Source: Torymus aiolomorphi (Eukaryota; Arthropoda; Insecta; Hymenoptera; Torymidae). Taken from it: 64,000 bases of DNA. Position 1 is the stretch's first letter. Every line of letters begins with the position of its first letter. Position numbers and translations under genes: made by a program. The notes under the pieces are model-generated. The model was not told the origin of the DNA, did no database searches, and worked only from the letters and a program-made list of their open reading frames with translations. The stretch is taken from contig CM070874.1 of NCBI GenBank assembly GCA_036365515.1, forward strand, positions 221,076,942-221,140,941, read 5' to 3'. This document shows positions 1 to 13,815 of the stretch, in pieces.

Positions 1-252
1 AATACCTGAATGCCATGTTGTAATATAATAACATATATTTACATATAAAATAAACTATTTTAACTGTATTTTTATGTTTAATTCTTGGATAATTATTGCA
101 TATTTCCACAAAACTCCGGAACTCCAATATGGGAAATGGAGCAACGCCCATGGACTATGTTGCATCTAGATTAGTTTTTTTGATCATCAAGAATACCACG
201 GATCACGAACATAGAGGCGCTTCTCACTTGTTGTATCGAAGTGGACAGCTCA

Positions 253-296
253 AGCGCGGCGCGGCGCAGCGCGGCGCGGCGCGGCGCAACGCGGTG
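253..296 (+). repeat. GC-rich GCGGCGC short tandem repeat
   Basis: A short run of GCGGCGC-type units stands out in AT-rich DNA about 210 bases before the transposase start. A TATATAT stretch at about 325-331 follows and could serve as a promoter for the transposase gene, but this is inference. Confidence 0.5.
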
Positions 297-507
297 CATT
301 TGTGGCCTCTCCCTTAGGAACAGTATATATTTATGTACGGTAGTGTAATTTGCAGGTCAATGTTTCTATTTGGGGTATTATAGCATAACGGAAACAGAGA
401 GAATCAGTTTGTTGTGTATACACATCGATATTTAAGTTTTACAAAGAAATATAAGTTAGCTGCATAAAACAGTGATAAATAAATTCATATAAGTTCATCC
501 TTACATA

Positions 508-3500
508 ATGTCTACAAAACGAGGTAGGGGATATAAACGTTGGATGAGTCCAAACTCAAAAAAGTCCGTTCCTCGTACAACAAAATATAATCAAGAGAAA
601 AAAAAATTAGAAGTATTAAGTAATGTAAGTGTAAATTAATATTTCTATCAAATAAAATTGCTGTTATTAATGTAAACCGTTAATATAAACTATAATAACA
701 ATAGAATATTTTATATATATAATTTTATAAATAGAAATGGTCATTCTCTAGTAAGGTGATGATATATAACCTTGAAACTTAAAAAAATTAAAATTTAACA
801 CAAATAGAAGCTTGTATTTCTATTGTTCATTATATATATCGAATATTATAAATATAAAATCTGATAAAATCTGATTCTTAATTCAGTAAAATCAATTTGT
901 ATATTTGTTTTTAAAATGAGTATAAGGAAATATGTTAGATTTGTATTAATTAGTACGAATTTGTAAAAATTAGTTAAAATTTGTGAATAAAAAGAAAAAA
1001 ATTGTTTTTAATTATTGTTATTAAACGTGAGTAATTCTCTAAAACTGTTATAATTTATTACAATTTGTTAAAAATATTGTTGAAATGTTAAAATGTTCTT
1101 ATTTTTATTTAACAAATTAGGCATCCAAAATTTTATAAAATTACAAAATTTACAATATTTTTCAAGAGTTATTCAGTTTTTCACTAATCTAAACAAGACG
1201 TATTAATAAAATTTGACCATATTTACCAAAATGTATATTCATTTTTGTTACAGATTGTAGTTGATAATGTGAGAACCGAAAGCGACAACTTCGATAATGA
1301 CAACGTAAGCCAAACTTCTCATGTAAAAGATGAGAGTTGCAATTCAGATGTAAATAATATATCCATGGAGGTAGATGACATTCTACAGAATCAAGATGTG
1401 CCAAGTGAAATGAATGAGTCTGTATATACTATTCAAAACCGAGGGGAATTAAATGATAATGGAGATTGGATAAATGCGATGGTCAATTGCCTGAATATGG
1501 CTAAACAGATGACTAGTGAAGAAGACAGTGACGAAGATGAGGAGTTTAGAAAAAATAAATTAGCTACAAGAAAGATGACAAAAAATAAAAGCTATCTTAA
1601 TGAAAGAGTACGCAAGAAAACCAACATAAGCAATGGTGAAATAATTTTAATGTGTATGATGATGGGAGTTCGACATTCTTTGACTTGGAGAGCAATATTG
1701 GACATAATAAATTTAATTAATAAGTTGTTTGATAGAGATATTGTCAATTTAAGCAAATACAAATTATTAAATTTTTTTCCTGAAAAAAAAGATTGGTACG
1801 TTTACCATGTTTATTGCCCAAAATGTAAACATTACATAGGTAATCGGTCTGAATTAACTTCTATCATGACTTGCGTTTCTTGTGAATTTCTGATTCATGA
1901 TGCAAAAAAAGCACCGTATTTTCTGACTCTTAATATTAAGAGTCAACTAAAAGAGTTATTCGAGAATCATCTGGTTCAACCTCATTTGCAGTACAGAAAT
2001 AGTAGAAAGAAAAAAAATTACTCTAATATTGAAGATATTTACGACGCGGACGTATACAAAAAAATGTCTGAACCAGGTCATATTTTATCTGAAGAATTTA
2101 ACTTCTCCTACATATTTAATACTGATGGGTGTCAAGCTGCTGATTCAAGTTCCTGTAGTGTATGGCCAGTGTTTTTGAAGTTAAACGAACTACCTCCGGA
2201 TATGCGAGATGAATACATCATTTTAGTAGGATTATGGGTGAATGAAGAAAAGCCCACAATGAATACGTTTTTACCTCCATTAATTAATGAACTTAACAGT
2301 TTATCATCAGAAGGAATAGAATAGAAAATGAATGGAAAGCAAATTAATTCGAAAATAATTCCTATTGGGTGCTGCGTTGATTCTGTGGCTAGGTGCAGTA
2401 TGTTAAATATGAAGCAATTTAATGGTCTATATGGATGTACTTTCTGTTACCACCCCACAGAAAATATTAATGGCTCTCGAAAATATCCAGTAGGTACTTT
2501 TTATTCTCTTCGAACCCATGATAATATTATAAGAGATATGTTAGCAACGCGTGTTGAAAATGAATGTACAGGAGAAACCAAGATTGTAGAAGTCAATGGA
2601 GTTAAAGGTGTATCAGCACTTATTAATTTGAAATTGTTCGATTTAGCAGCTGGAATGACTCCAGATAGTATGCACTGCGTTTATCTTGGCGTTATAAGGC
2701 AGTATACAGAAATTATACGAACTTCCGTTAAGAAGCCCTATTACGTTGGATCTCCAACCAATGTAGGTGTCATTAATAAACGTCTTCTTTCAATAACACC
2801 GCCTTCGTGTATTACTAGAAAACCGCGATCTCTGGATGAATGCAGCATGTGGAAGGCATCGGAATGGCGTTCCTGGTTACTATATTACTGTTTAGTTTGT
2901 TTAGAAGGAATCCTACCTTTTAAATATTTAGTACACTTATCAAAATTGGTATGTGGAATTGAATTGTTGTTACGAGATTCGATAAGCCAGGAAGATATAA
3001 ATTATGCAAATCGATCATTAGTTGAATTTGTCATTGACTTTCAGGAATTTTTTGGAAAAGAACAAATGACGTATAACGTACATTTGTTGTTACATATTAC
3101 AAAAAGTGTTAAAAATTTGGGCCCTTTATATGTACATGACGCATATTGTTTTGAGAACCAAAATCGACGATTATTGAATATGAAAAGAAGTCCAACAGAA
3201 ATAGCAGTTCAAATTGCTAATCGTTATTTCTTCTACAAGTCAATACCATTATTTTCTACATATTTTCCAATTGGATCAAGACTTTTAGAATTTACTGAAA
3301 ATTTTGAAAATAATGTAAAAGTTTGTGTAAAAATTGATTCAGCTGTAGCTATTGGGAAAGGAAACAATTATGTTTTTAACAAATTTGAACAACAACTGAA
3401 CTATACTGGTACTTGTATTAGTTATGAAAAATTGATTTATAACAAACGGAGGTATACGACAATGCAGTATGCACGAAATCTAAAAATAAATGATTCTATC

Positions 3501-3776
3501 ATTGAAATTAACTCTGGACTAAAAGGTGTGATTACTAACATCTGCATGATAAATGAAAATGAAGAAAAAAAAATTGTTTTGTTTTTTCACCCTTTCAACA
3601 TAAATGACAATCCAATATATAACTTAACACATGTTCAACATATTAAGGAAAGTTGTATAAATTTTGAAAAATTATGTGTATGCACACCTAAAGATTTAAG
3701 AAATCAATGCTTTTTAATTGAAATTAACAATAAGATGTACTCAACTTCTGTTACAAAAGAATCTCTTGGAGATTAG
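508..3776 (+). pseudogene. CACTA/EnSpm-type (Tnp2-like) transposase, two exons, one in-frame stop
   Basis: This encodes a DNA-cutting transposase of the animal CACTA (EnSpm) type, which would act in the nucleus on its own element ends. Exon 1 (508-624) begins MSTKRGRGYKRW and ends at a GTAAGT donor. Exon 2 starts at 1254 after TTACAG, in the same phase. The first part is acidic, then has a CxxC...CxxC zinc-ribbon-like patch near 1815-1895. A Tnp2-like core follows: FNTDG, WPVFLKLNELP and GLW, then CCVDSVARC and YGCTFC. The end resembles the DUF4218-like region found after Tnp2 domains (LLLHI, SVKNLGP). The frame is open except for one TAG at 2322-2324, and the reading frame continues unchanged to 3776, about 878 codons in all. 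I see no convincing CACTA terminal repeats. The family call is from memory of motifs; the stop could be a real inactivating mutation or a sequencing error. Confidence 0.75.
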
Positions 3777-4490
3777 ATATAAGATCAATAAATTTTATTA
3801 TATTTTTCTAGTATATTCTATTTCTTTTTTTTCCTAGCATATATATATATATATATATATATCCCTCATCACACTTGGGGACAAGTTGCCGATATGAAAC
3901 ACATATTGAGGTGATGTGAAACCCAAATTCCAATATTTTTTAAATCAACATTCAAACGTTTATTTGGAAAAATATGGTTGTCAAGCGCTCCGTATACGTA
4001 AACACTAATTCAGAAATTATTTGCGTGATTCTATTAGCATTTTCGTTAGCTATGCTCGTTTGAAAAGTAGGTAAAAGTTGATAAACATTAATAACTACTC
4101 ATTCACCTAATAATAACTAAAAATTATTTTATTAGTTCTATTGTTACTAAAAATAATATAACTAATAATAATTAATAATATTTAATAAAAATAGATAAAA
4201 ATTAATAATAATTGAGAATAGCTGATAAAAACTAATAATAATTGATAATAACTGATAAAACTAATTCTAATTTACTAATAATAATTGATAATAACTGATA
4301 AAAACTAATAATAATCGACAATAACTTATAATTTTTGATAATAACTAATAATACTTGATATTGATTGATAATAGCTGATAATAATTGATAAAAATGTTCC
4401 AATTCGTACAATAATTATCAGTTTTTATCAAATTTTATCAGTTTTTATCAGTTTTTATCAGTTTTCAACTATATTTATTAGTTAAAATTT
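3777..4490. repeat. AT-rich stretch with (TA)n and TAATAATTGATAA-type tandem repeat
   Basis: No gene is seen. A (TA)n run lies at 3838-3862. From about 4130 to 4480 the sequence iterates variants of TAATAATTGATAATAACTG, ending with its complement (CAGTTTTTATCA type) at 4425-4465, so the tract could fold back on itself. Confidence 0.7.
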
Positions 4491-5440
4491 AAGATATCTT
4501 TCGCCAGGGTAGTGAAGCGTGCTCGACACGAGGCCGCTCTCTCTCGCTCTCTCAATGTACATACGGCGTGCTCGCAACGAGGCCGCATGGACTTTTACAC
4601 GGCATACTCTCAGTCAGCTGTATCTCTCAAACGGAACTTCTCATACGGCAGTGCTTTCATACGGCAGTGCTTCTCACACGGCAGCTTCTGACATGGCATA
4701 ATCTCACCGGCTCGCTGCCTCTAGCTAGCCATGAGGCAACCACTCCTGGTAACCGTTACGCAAGACTCAACTGGCGGTGCTCAACTGGCTTTTACCAACT
4801 CTCCTGTTTCACTGGCTCCTCTCACTGGCTACAACTCTTCTCACTGGCTACAACTCTTCTCGCTTGATATAACTCATCTGCGGTTACAACTCAATTGGCT
4901 TCATATCTATGGACTGTGTGATTCAACCGGCTTCCTCATTCTTCTCCAAATTAATACAATTTCTATGAAGCTAAGGTAAACTCACACACACACCTACACA
5001 CAGCCATTTTGATGACTCAAGCAAGCAGTAATCTCATATGAAGTACTCTGCACATATAATTCTTGTCAAGTCTCAACCACAAGAAATCAATAACATTCAT
5101 TGTGTGTATTTATGCTAGCAGTAAACTCAACGGAATTTACTAATTCAAACTCAGCAACTCTCTGAAATCTCACTCACATAGAAACACCCAAACATAATCT
5201 TTGTAACACTCATACACTCAAACATAAACTTGTAACACTCAGATACTCAACCAAGCTTTTGTAATATTCCACCAATTTATGTAATAGAGTTAAGTTTATA
5301 GACAGTTTTATAATATACTGAAATTTAATTTATTAAAGTGTTTGGCTCTCAATTTATTTGTAAACACCCACAGCATGTCCTCATTAAAAATTATGGCATT
5401 CTCAAACAATCTGGCTATCGTTATCTCCGTCAGCTTCGGG
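4491..5440. other. Unassigned sequence
   Basis: The stretch has higher C content and small local repeats such as CTCACTGGCTACAACTCTT (twice near 4817-4860). The open frames here are short and mutually overlapping without homology I recognise. It may be a decayed repeat. Confidence 0.4.
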
Positions 5441-7560
<2,120 letters not shown>

Positions 7561-7943
7561 TTTAATGAAGGGGTTCTGCGCTAATGAGTTAGGTTATTCA
7601 ATTTCAAATAATGTCTAAAATAAACCTGAAAATTTATTCAGGGGGTTATCGTAATTTAAGAATGGGTTCACTATTTCATTTTTACTTCATAAATTATTAA
7701 AATGTAATAATGTATTTATTCATTTTATTTTATTTTTTATTGTATTTATTTTGTTTTATTGTTTTTTTATTCGATTTTAATATTGAATGTCTCATTTTGC
7801 TATATTCGAAGCAACATTTGATTGTTTACAGTTTAAGTGCAAGAAACTTAAAGTTTATTCTCAAACATTTGTCTACGATCCATTCAGGCTTATATTATGA
7901 AATAGTTAATATATACGAAGCAACGTGTAATAGTTAATAGTAC
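7561..7943. other. AT-rich spacer
   Basis: Plain AT-rich sequence with T-runs; no gene or clear repeat seen. Confidence 0.4.
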
Positions 7944-8108
7944 AATACAGTTAGGGATCCACAAATACTCGACTCGACGCATTTGAACAGTATCGAACTA
8001 TTTTTTCGAACTCGAGTCGAGTACTCGATATTTTGAACTGTTCGACATAGTACGAACTACTCGTCCAAAGTCGAGCTGTTCGAATTCGATCGATCGATCG
8101 AGAGATGC

Positions 8109-8153
<45 letters not shown>

Positions 8154-8363
8154 AATGCAATTCATAAAAAAAATAATAGATTGTTATTACTTCGAAAACA
8201 GTTCGATGGAACTCGGACAGTTCGTACAAGTTCGAACTATTCGATGGTGTTCATGTATTTCAACATATTCGAGTAATGTATTCGGTTTGACTCGAGTTCA
8301 TCGAGTCGAGTATTTATCCGGATAGTTCGAAATCATGAACAGTTCGCCACCCCTAAATACAGT
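7944..8363. mobile_element. hAT-type non-autonomous element with 8-bp target duplication
   Basis: The element runs 7952-8355 and begins TAGGGATCC and ends CACCCCTA, matching the TAGGG ends of many hAT transposons. It is flanked by a perfect 8-bp direct repeat AATACAGT at 7944-7951 and 8356-8363, the expected hAT duplication length. Inside, ACTCGACTCGA near the left end pairs with TCGAGTCGAGT near the right, and GAACAGTTCGA-like motifs recur in both orientations. A GA-rich run sits in the middle. There is no transposase, so it would have been moved in trans. Confidence 0.85.
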
Positions 8364-8608
8364 ATAAACTTGAAGGTTATTATGCTTACACTGTAGAGAA
8401 TTACCTGTTGCTTTATTTATATCAATTATTCTATAATGTATAGACAAAAGTTTAAGGAACAAAATGAGACGTTAAAGATTCAAATCAAATGAAAAATAAA
8501 AAAATGGGTAAATAGCGAAAGTAACTTTTCACTATTCCATGGCCAAAAGTGCCATTTTCGCTCCCGTTTCAAAAATGCGAATGTGGTATTTTCTCCCCGA
8601 GTATGATG
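8364..8608. other. Unassigned sequence, partly a short-element module
   Basis: No gene is seen. The part from about 8535 to 8600 resembles modules next to other short elements near 9590-9660 and 24780-24860 (GGTATTTTCTCCCC, gTGCCATTTTCGCTCCCG). Confidence 0.4.
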
Positions 8609-8752
8609 AAAAATAGTATACGCAACACGGGAATAAAGAAGGCCATCCCAGGGCACATGTTTGCCATCCTCGCCTTCCGCTCCGGTGACAATTTACACGT
8701 GATCTGAACTTGTCAATTCTTTACCTCCGTAGTTGCAAAATGTACTATTTTT
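8609..8752. mobile_element. Short terminal-inverted-repeat element (ATAGTA...GCAAC family)
   Basis: The left end AAAAATAGTATACGCAAC pairs with the inverted right end at about 8728-8752 (GTTGCAAAATGTACTATT). Next to the ends, GAATAAAGAA pairs with TTCTTTACC. The core carries CCTCGCCTTCCGCTCCGGTG. The same ends recur in at least four other places in the window. Confidence 0.7.
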
Positions 8753-9664
8753 CTTTACGAACGATATCTACGTGTACGATTAACAATGTTTTCTAACACA
8801 GTCACGATTTTCGTGTTCTTTTTAGGTATAAAACGGGTTTAAAGTACGCGGTTTTCGATTAGCGGACGCAAAAGTAGGCATAGCAGGCGCAAAATTGCCC
8901 TAGCGAAAATCGAAACTTGTGTCACAAAAAATATCGCGTGCACCAAGGTCGAAGTGGGCTTTTTGACCTCGTATGATTGCAGTACTCGTCTTCGGCTCGA
9001 AAAATGCACTCGTCTTAGGCTCGTGCTTGCTCGCTTGCGACTCGTATTTCAAACTCCACACTCGATCTAAAAGGATCTACTTTAGGCTCTTGGCACGCAA
9101 TATACTATTTTATCACAATAATTGTTTTTGGTTCAGAAAATATTTGCCTTTGATATCCGTCTGTACTTACGCTATTATATTTCAGTAATTTATTACAAAA
9201 ATTAAATATTTGTTTTTTTATATGCCGGGTTAAATAAATAAAACACAGACACAGAGCAGTTAAAGTTAACTTTGGAGGCTTTATTGGCTTTATTACACAC
9301 TTTCTTATGGTTTAACTTGATTATAGCGTGAGCGACGCGGAGCGTGCGTCACTGGCGACTCTTCGAGCAATACTAAAAACATTTCCCGTGATGGTACGGG
9401 TGACGTGATTGGTTACTGAGAATCATACGTTATTGAGAGACGCGCTCAAATGCCCAAATATCGTAGGTGAAAAGAAGAGGACGGCGGAATCCCAAACAAT
9501 ATTGAACCCATTTTAAAATCACAATGACTTCCTTAAGCGGGTGCGACAGTTAAAATTTATTTTTATGCACCTAAAAAATATAAATTTTTTTGCCCAGCGG
9601 GTCGAAAGTACCACTTGTGCTTCCGACGCCCGACGCAAAGGTTGTATTTTCTGCCTCGTCAGGC
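8753..9664. other. Unassigned sequence
   Basis: No convincing gene. Repeated CTCGTCTTCGGCTCG-like motifs occur near 8975-9020. From 9590 to 9664 lies a module (CGGGTCGAAAGTACCAC...) seen again at 24780-24860 beside a related short element. Confidence 0.4.
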
Positions 9665-9799
9665 AAAAAAATCGTACATGCACCACGGGAGCAAATAAAG
9701 AATGTCTCAAATCGCATATTTATCACCCTCGCCTTCGGCTCGGATCAACACGATTTGCATACGATCTGGGACATTCTTTAGGTGCGTAATATACTATTT
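9665..9799. mobile_element. Short terminal-inverted-repeat element
   Basis: Left AAATCGTACATGCACCACGG and right GGTGCGTAATATACTATT are related inverted ends; AATAAAGAATGTC pairs with GACATTCTTTA inside them. The core has CACCCTCGCCTTCGGCTCGG, a hairpin shared with the sister elements. Confidence 0.65.
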
Positions 9800-9880
9800 C
9801 ACCATACCCGGGACGAAAATGTCACATTCGCGTTTTTGAGAAAGAAGATTGGCTAGCTCATATGTCGTATTTGTCACCCT

Positions 9881-9976
9881 CGCCTTTGGCTCAAGTGGAA
9901 ATTTACACGAGCTGTGGGCTGCATATCCAAGTTTTTTTCTCCCTATAGATGCGATATACACTATTGATCCGTAATG

Positions 9977-10071
<95 letters not shown>

Positions 10072-10160
10072 GTATATAATAGTGTATATCGCATCTATAG
10101 GGAGAAAAAAACTTGGATATGCAGCCCACAGCTCGTGTAAATTTCCACTTGAGCCAAAAG

Positions 10161-10162
<2 letters not shown>
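9881..10162. repeat. Inverted repeat with (TA)n loop
   Basis: Arms at about 9881-9965 and 10078-10162 are near-perfect complements (for example GCTGTGGGCTGCATATCC against GGATATGCAGCCCACAGC). The loop is a (TA)n microsatellite at about 9982-10069. The arm sequence matches the right half of the short-element family, so a back-to-back insertion or inverted duplication is likely. Confidence 0.8.
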
Positions 10163-10199
<37 letters not shown>

Positions 10200-10436
10200 A
10201 TGTTTGTAAATTGGTACTTTTGAGGAGATGTGAACTTTCGCTCAGAGTTCGGACAATGTGACTAAAGAAATAATGACCCTCAGGTTACCGACTCTGGGAA
10301 AAGGGGGTATAGATTTCTCCTCAAAAGTCGCGATTCTTGCTTTGAGAAATTTGAGGGGTCTCTTCAAAATGCCGAGATCTCTTCAAAAGTACCGATCTAT
10401 ACGTTGATATCTCTTCAAATATACCAATTCCCATAG

Positions 10437-10495
<59 letters not shown>

Positions 10496-10700
10496 TTAAC
10501 AGATTTATGGAGCCCTTTTATACACATGAGCATATTTATGGAGCCCGGGTCCCATGACATATTTTTCTCGGGCGTTTATGGAGCCCGATCTAGAGTCTAT
10601 AACCCCAGGGTCCATTATTTCTTTAGTCACTTGCCATAGGGATCTCTGGGCTGTAGGTACTAATATACAGGGATGGGCTCCATAAACGGATGGGGGGATA
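10163..10700. repeat. Palindromic region with (TA)n and TCTCTTCAAAAGTACCGA / TTTATGGAGCCC repeats
   Basis: TGACTAAAGAAATAATGACC near 10258 is repeated inverted near 10610-10630. Between them, TCTTCAAAA-type units recur at 10360-10425 and TTTATGGAGCCC units recur at about 10504-10590, with an inverted copy near 10672-10688. (TA)n runs lie at about 10165-10195 and 10437-10491. No gene. Confidence 0.6.
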
Positions 10701-11559
10701 ATTATATATATGTATATTGATTTTTTCTTTTAGTTGAGAAACGCTATAGAGATTGCAAAAATTTTAATATTCTATTCGTTTGAAACATTGAATAACATCT
10801 ATATTCCAAATTTCATAAAAATAAAAAATTCATTGTACCTTAATTTTATAATCTATATTAAAACATAAAATAATGTAAGTCCTACAGAAATCGGCTTTTT
10901 GATATTGCTTTAACATGAATATCTATTTTTCTAATAATGGAAATTAAGCATATGAATAAAAAGCTTACAAGCCACACCTTATCGTAAAGTTCGTACTTTA
11001 TTCCCAGTGAGGTGGGAAAAAACACATGTGCACTCACCTTCGGCTACTCGAGACTGACGTTAAGGAATAAATATGGAACCCTTTTTCCGTTTTCGGTAGG
11101 AAACCAGTACGAATTTTACGATAGTTGTGTTAAAAAGACGTATATTGCACTAGTGAATATAGTGAGTTAGGCAATAATCTACGCATTTGTCACCCTCGCT
11201 TCGCTCAGGCGATAACTCTCTAGGTGCGTGCGGCCCACTTTATTTCCTTGGTGCATAATATACTATTAACCCTTTGATTACCCGTGTGACATTTACGGCA
11301 CGCTTAGCTTTGGAAGTGAAATGCAATCACCATTGCTATAAATTATTTATTTTAAGTGGTTTAATTGAAGGTTAATTATATAATGTTATAAAATTTGAAA
11401 TACAGAATAACTTAGAAATCGTATAGTATTATTTAAAAACGTTAAAAAATACAAGTTTAAAAAATTTTTTTTGGTTTTTTATTATAAAAATAATAAAATT
11501 ATATTTTGAAAGTATGCACAAAAATTATTTGCGAATGTTTGAATTTTTATTATGTACAT
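10701..11559. other. AT-rich sequence with degenerate short element
   Basis: No gene. A decayed short element lies at about 11160-11275 (TTTGTCACCCTCGCTTCGCT core and GGTGCATAATATACTATT end). Confidence 0.4.
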
Positions 11560-11830
11560 GACGTAAAATATTACATTTCGATACAAGTGCGATAAAATTA
11601 TTTTGCCACAAGTGCGGGTTTGCCGCCCGAGCGAAGCGAGGGTGACAATCACACTTGTGAGAGAATCATTTTTTGCACGCGTATCGAACATTATTTTTTA
11701 ACGAAAAATGTTATTTTTTAACACGCCGTGCGCGAAACACGGTTTCTCATGCTTGTTTTTCGTGTGCGAAACAGCCTCTTTTTGCACCGTGTGCGAAACA
11801 TTTCAACGAGATTTTTAGTTGTTTGCAGAC
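11560..11830. repeat. Short repeat with CCCGAGCGAAGCGAGGG core and GTGCGAAAC units
   Basis: Contains TTTCGATACAAGTGCG, the palindromic core GCCCGAGCGAAGCGAGGGTG and several GTGTGCGAAAC units. The same modules recur at 25335-25800 in different order, so this is a piece of the same repeat. Confidence 0.6.
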
Positions 11831-12264
11831 TTGACGACGAATGTTTATTTACATATTTATCGTGGTTAGAATTTTGACTGAGACTTATAACCGAAAAATG
11901 AGTACATAGAGTGATTCGAATACAGCTTATGATGACACGATACCACCAGATTTGGCTGAAAAAGCAAACAATATTAGTCTGAATTTATTGAAATATTTAT
12001 TCAAATTTACAATTTAATAATTGTTTCGTTAAATTTACATTTAATGTCTATTTACAAATATTTGCATGTATTATTACGAATTAATGTATTGATTTAAATC
12101 TAATATAGTAAATTCTCGATATGTTTAATTTTTTATAACTCGGCTTTGTTTCATTTACTCGTCTGTTTGTCACCATCGCTTCGCTCGGGTAACAAATTGA
12201 CTCGTCTCGCTTCGCTCAGATAATTATTTGCAAGAAATGATCGTGTTTCGCTCACGGTTCTTTA

Positions 12265-12303
12265 AAAAATAGTATACGCAACTAGTTGCGTAATGTACTA
12301 TTT
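12265..12303. repeat. Head-to-head short-element ends (39-bp palindrome)
   Basis: AATAGTATACGCAAC is followed at once by GTTGCGTAATGTACTATT. This looks like the two ends of the short-element family joined with the centre missing. A CACCATCGCTTCGCTCGGG core lies about 100 bases upstream. Confidence 0.6.
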
Positions 12304-12329
12304 CTATATTATTTAAATTTAGCTAATCT

Positions 12330-12752
12330 ACACTGAAAAAAAAGTTAATGTGGCAATGCCATAGAACAAGTTACTGCAAGCATATCGTATGGGTGCTAGA
12401 CATATAAGCGTTTGCTTAGCAACCCCTTCTTTTATATTGAAATTTCAGGATACAATATTTTTTACAGTTAAACGATAAATATTGCACATAAAGCCGGACA
12501 TTCATAAATATTTTTTTATCTTTATTGTAGTCAAATCGAATTGAAATCTCTTTAAAGCCTAATAAATTTATTCTGGTGAATTGTAAATTTGGTTAGTTAA
12601 TTTAGTTTATAATTATACAAAAGTTTACAGACATTTCGTATGGCTCTGAGACCTTTTCATTCGGGAGCTGCTGCACGACGAATTGCTGCAGCGGCCATAT
12701 CCTGTGTCCGAATTTTGTATGGCCGTGCCCCCATAATATTTTTTTCAGTGTA
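12330..12752. mobile_element. TA-flanked MITE with CACTGAAAAAAA ends
   Basis: The element spans 12332-12750 and is flanked by TA on both sides. The left end CACTGAAAAAAAAGTTAATG and the inverted right end CACTGAAAAAAATATTATGG match, and GGCxxxGCCATA continues the similarity to about 35 bases. The TA duplication suits mobilisation by a Tc1/mariner-type transposase. There is no coding capacity. Confidence 0.7.
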
Positions 12753-12817
12753 CAGAGAGAAACGCTTTTATAATTAGTATTTTTCTTAATGAATATATTA
12801 CTTTTACAGTAATAACT

Positions 12818-12959
12818 AAATAGTATATTACGCACCTAGGGAGGAAAAAACTTGGACAGTCCATACCTCGTGTAAATTGCCACCCGAGCCGAAGGCGAGG
12901 GTGGCAAACACGAGACGTGGGCTGGCCAATTTTACTCCCGTGGAGCGTATACTATTTTT
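12818..12959. mobile_element. Short terminal-inverted-repeat element
   Basis: Ends AAATAGTATATTACGCACC and the inverted GGAGCGTATACTATTTTT; inner arms CTAGGGAGG and ACTCCCGTG. The core ACCCGAGCCGAAGGCGAGGG is a hairpin. It is directly followed by TTCACCATACCCGGGCCGAA, also found after the copy at 9799. Confidence 0.7.
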
Positions 12960-13423
12960 CACCATACCCGGGCCGAAAATACTACATTCGCGATTTTGAA
13001 CCGGGAGGGAATGTGGCACTCTTGACCAGGGTATGGTGAAAAAGAATATTTTAGTTCAATTATAGTCAAATGTGGTGATCGAAGGGTTAAAGCATGCAAA
13101 TTCAAGTAGAAAAAAAGAATCGTTAAGGTCGAAAGCTCCTGTGCAAATTTATAAGCTTTTGAGACTGGCAACAAATCACAATAAATCGGTAAGTTAAGTA
13201 ATTATTTTTAAGATTTCAATCATATTTTATGTTGGGTAACTAAATCATGGTCAACAGTCAATCGTTGCTATGCGACCAACTTTATATATTTTACTTACCG
13301 TACGCCTCGAACACCTCATTTATTTTGCAACTCACTTAATAACAGACTTCAGGTTGTTAAAACCATAAAACGTTATCGTTATCAGAGTACGAAGATATTT
13401 TGTGTGAACAAAAAGACATAAAA

Positions 13424-13591
13424 ATGAGTGTCCCTATCTTAAGTGAGCGAAATCAACGCAGTACGCGAAATAAGCGGCCAAGCCGATATGAGAATGGTGC
13501 TGAGTTAGCGGAAATTGAAAAGTATACTCAGAAATCGATTCCTCCGAAAAAACAAAAAAAGCAAATAAGCAAGGCTAATTTGGCCGTAAAG
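13424..13591 (+). CDS. Putative first exon, unknown gene
   Basis: ATG at 13424 opens 56 codons (MSVPILSERNQRSTRNKRPS..., Lys/Arg-rich, nuclear-like) and ends exactly at AAG followed by GTAAGT, a good donor in phase 0. The next acceptor (TTTTTTACAG, 13688-13697) leads to only eight codons before a stop, so the true partner exon may be elsewhere or the gene is broken. I do not recognise the product. It may belong with the ORF at 13816-14337 or with the exons at 23203-27786. Confidence 0.35.
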
Positions 13592-13815
13592 GTAAGTAAT
13601 GTAATATAACGAAACATCATACGTTTGATCTTTTGGGAAATCGATGTGCTGTTTCAGGCGATGCATTTTTCATCATTTATTATTTCTTTTTTACAGCAAC
13701 TATTACAGAAATTCTCATCATAAGCTTCGCAAAGGGCGAACCAACGTCTGTTAACCCATACTAGGGGTAACATACGCAATGATGATACAAGGATAGTTTA
13801 CACTCTGTACCAACG

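Noticed and set aside
96..317. 73-codon frame before the CACTA gene
   Set aside because: Ends in a GC-rich simple repeat and has no recognisable feature or splice link.
9794..10560. Frames with long Ile-Tyr runs
   Set aside because: They translate (TA)n microsatellites.
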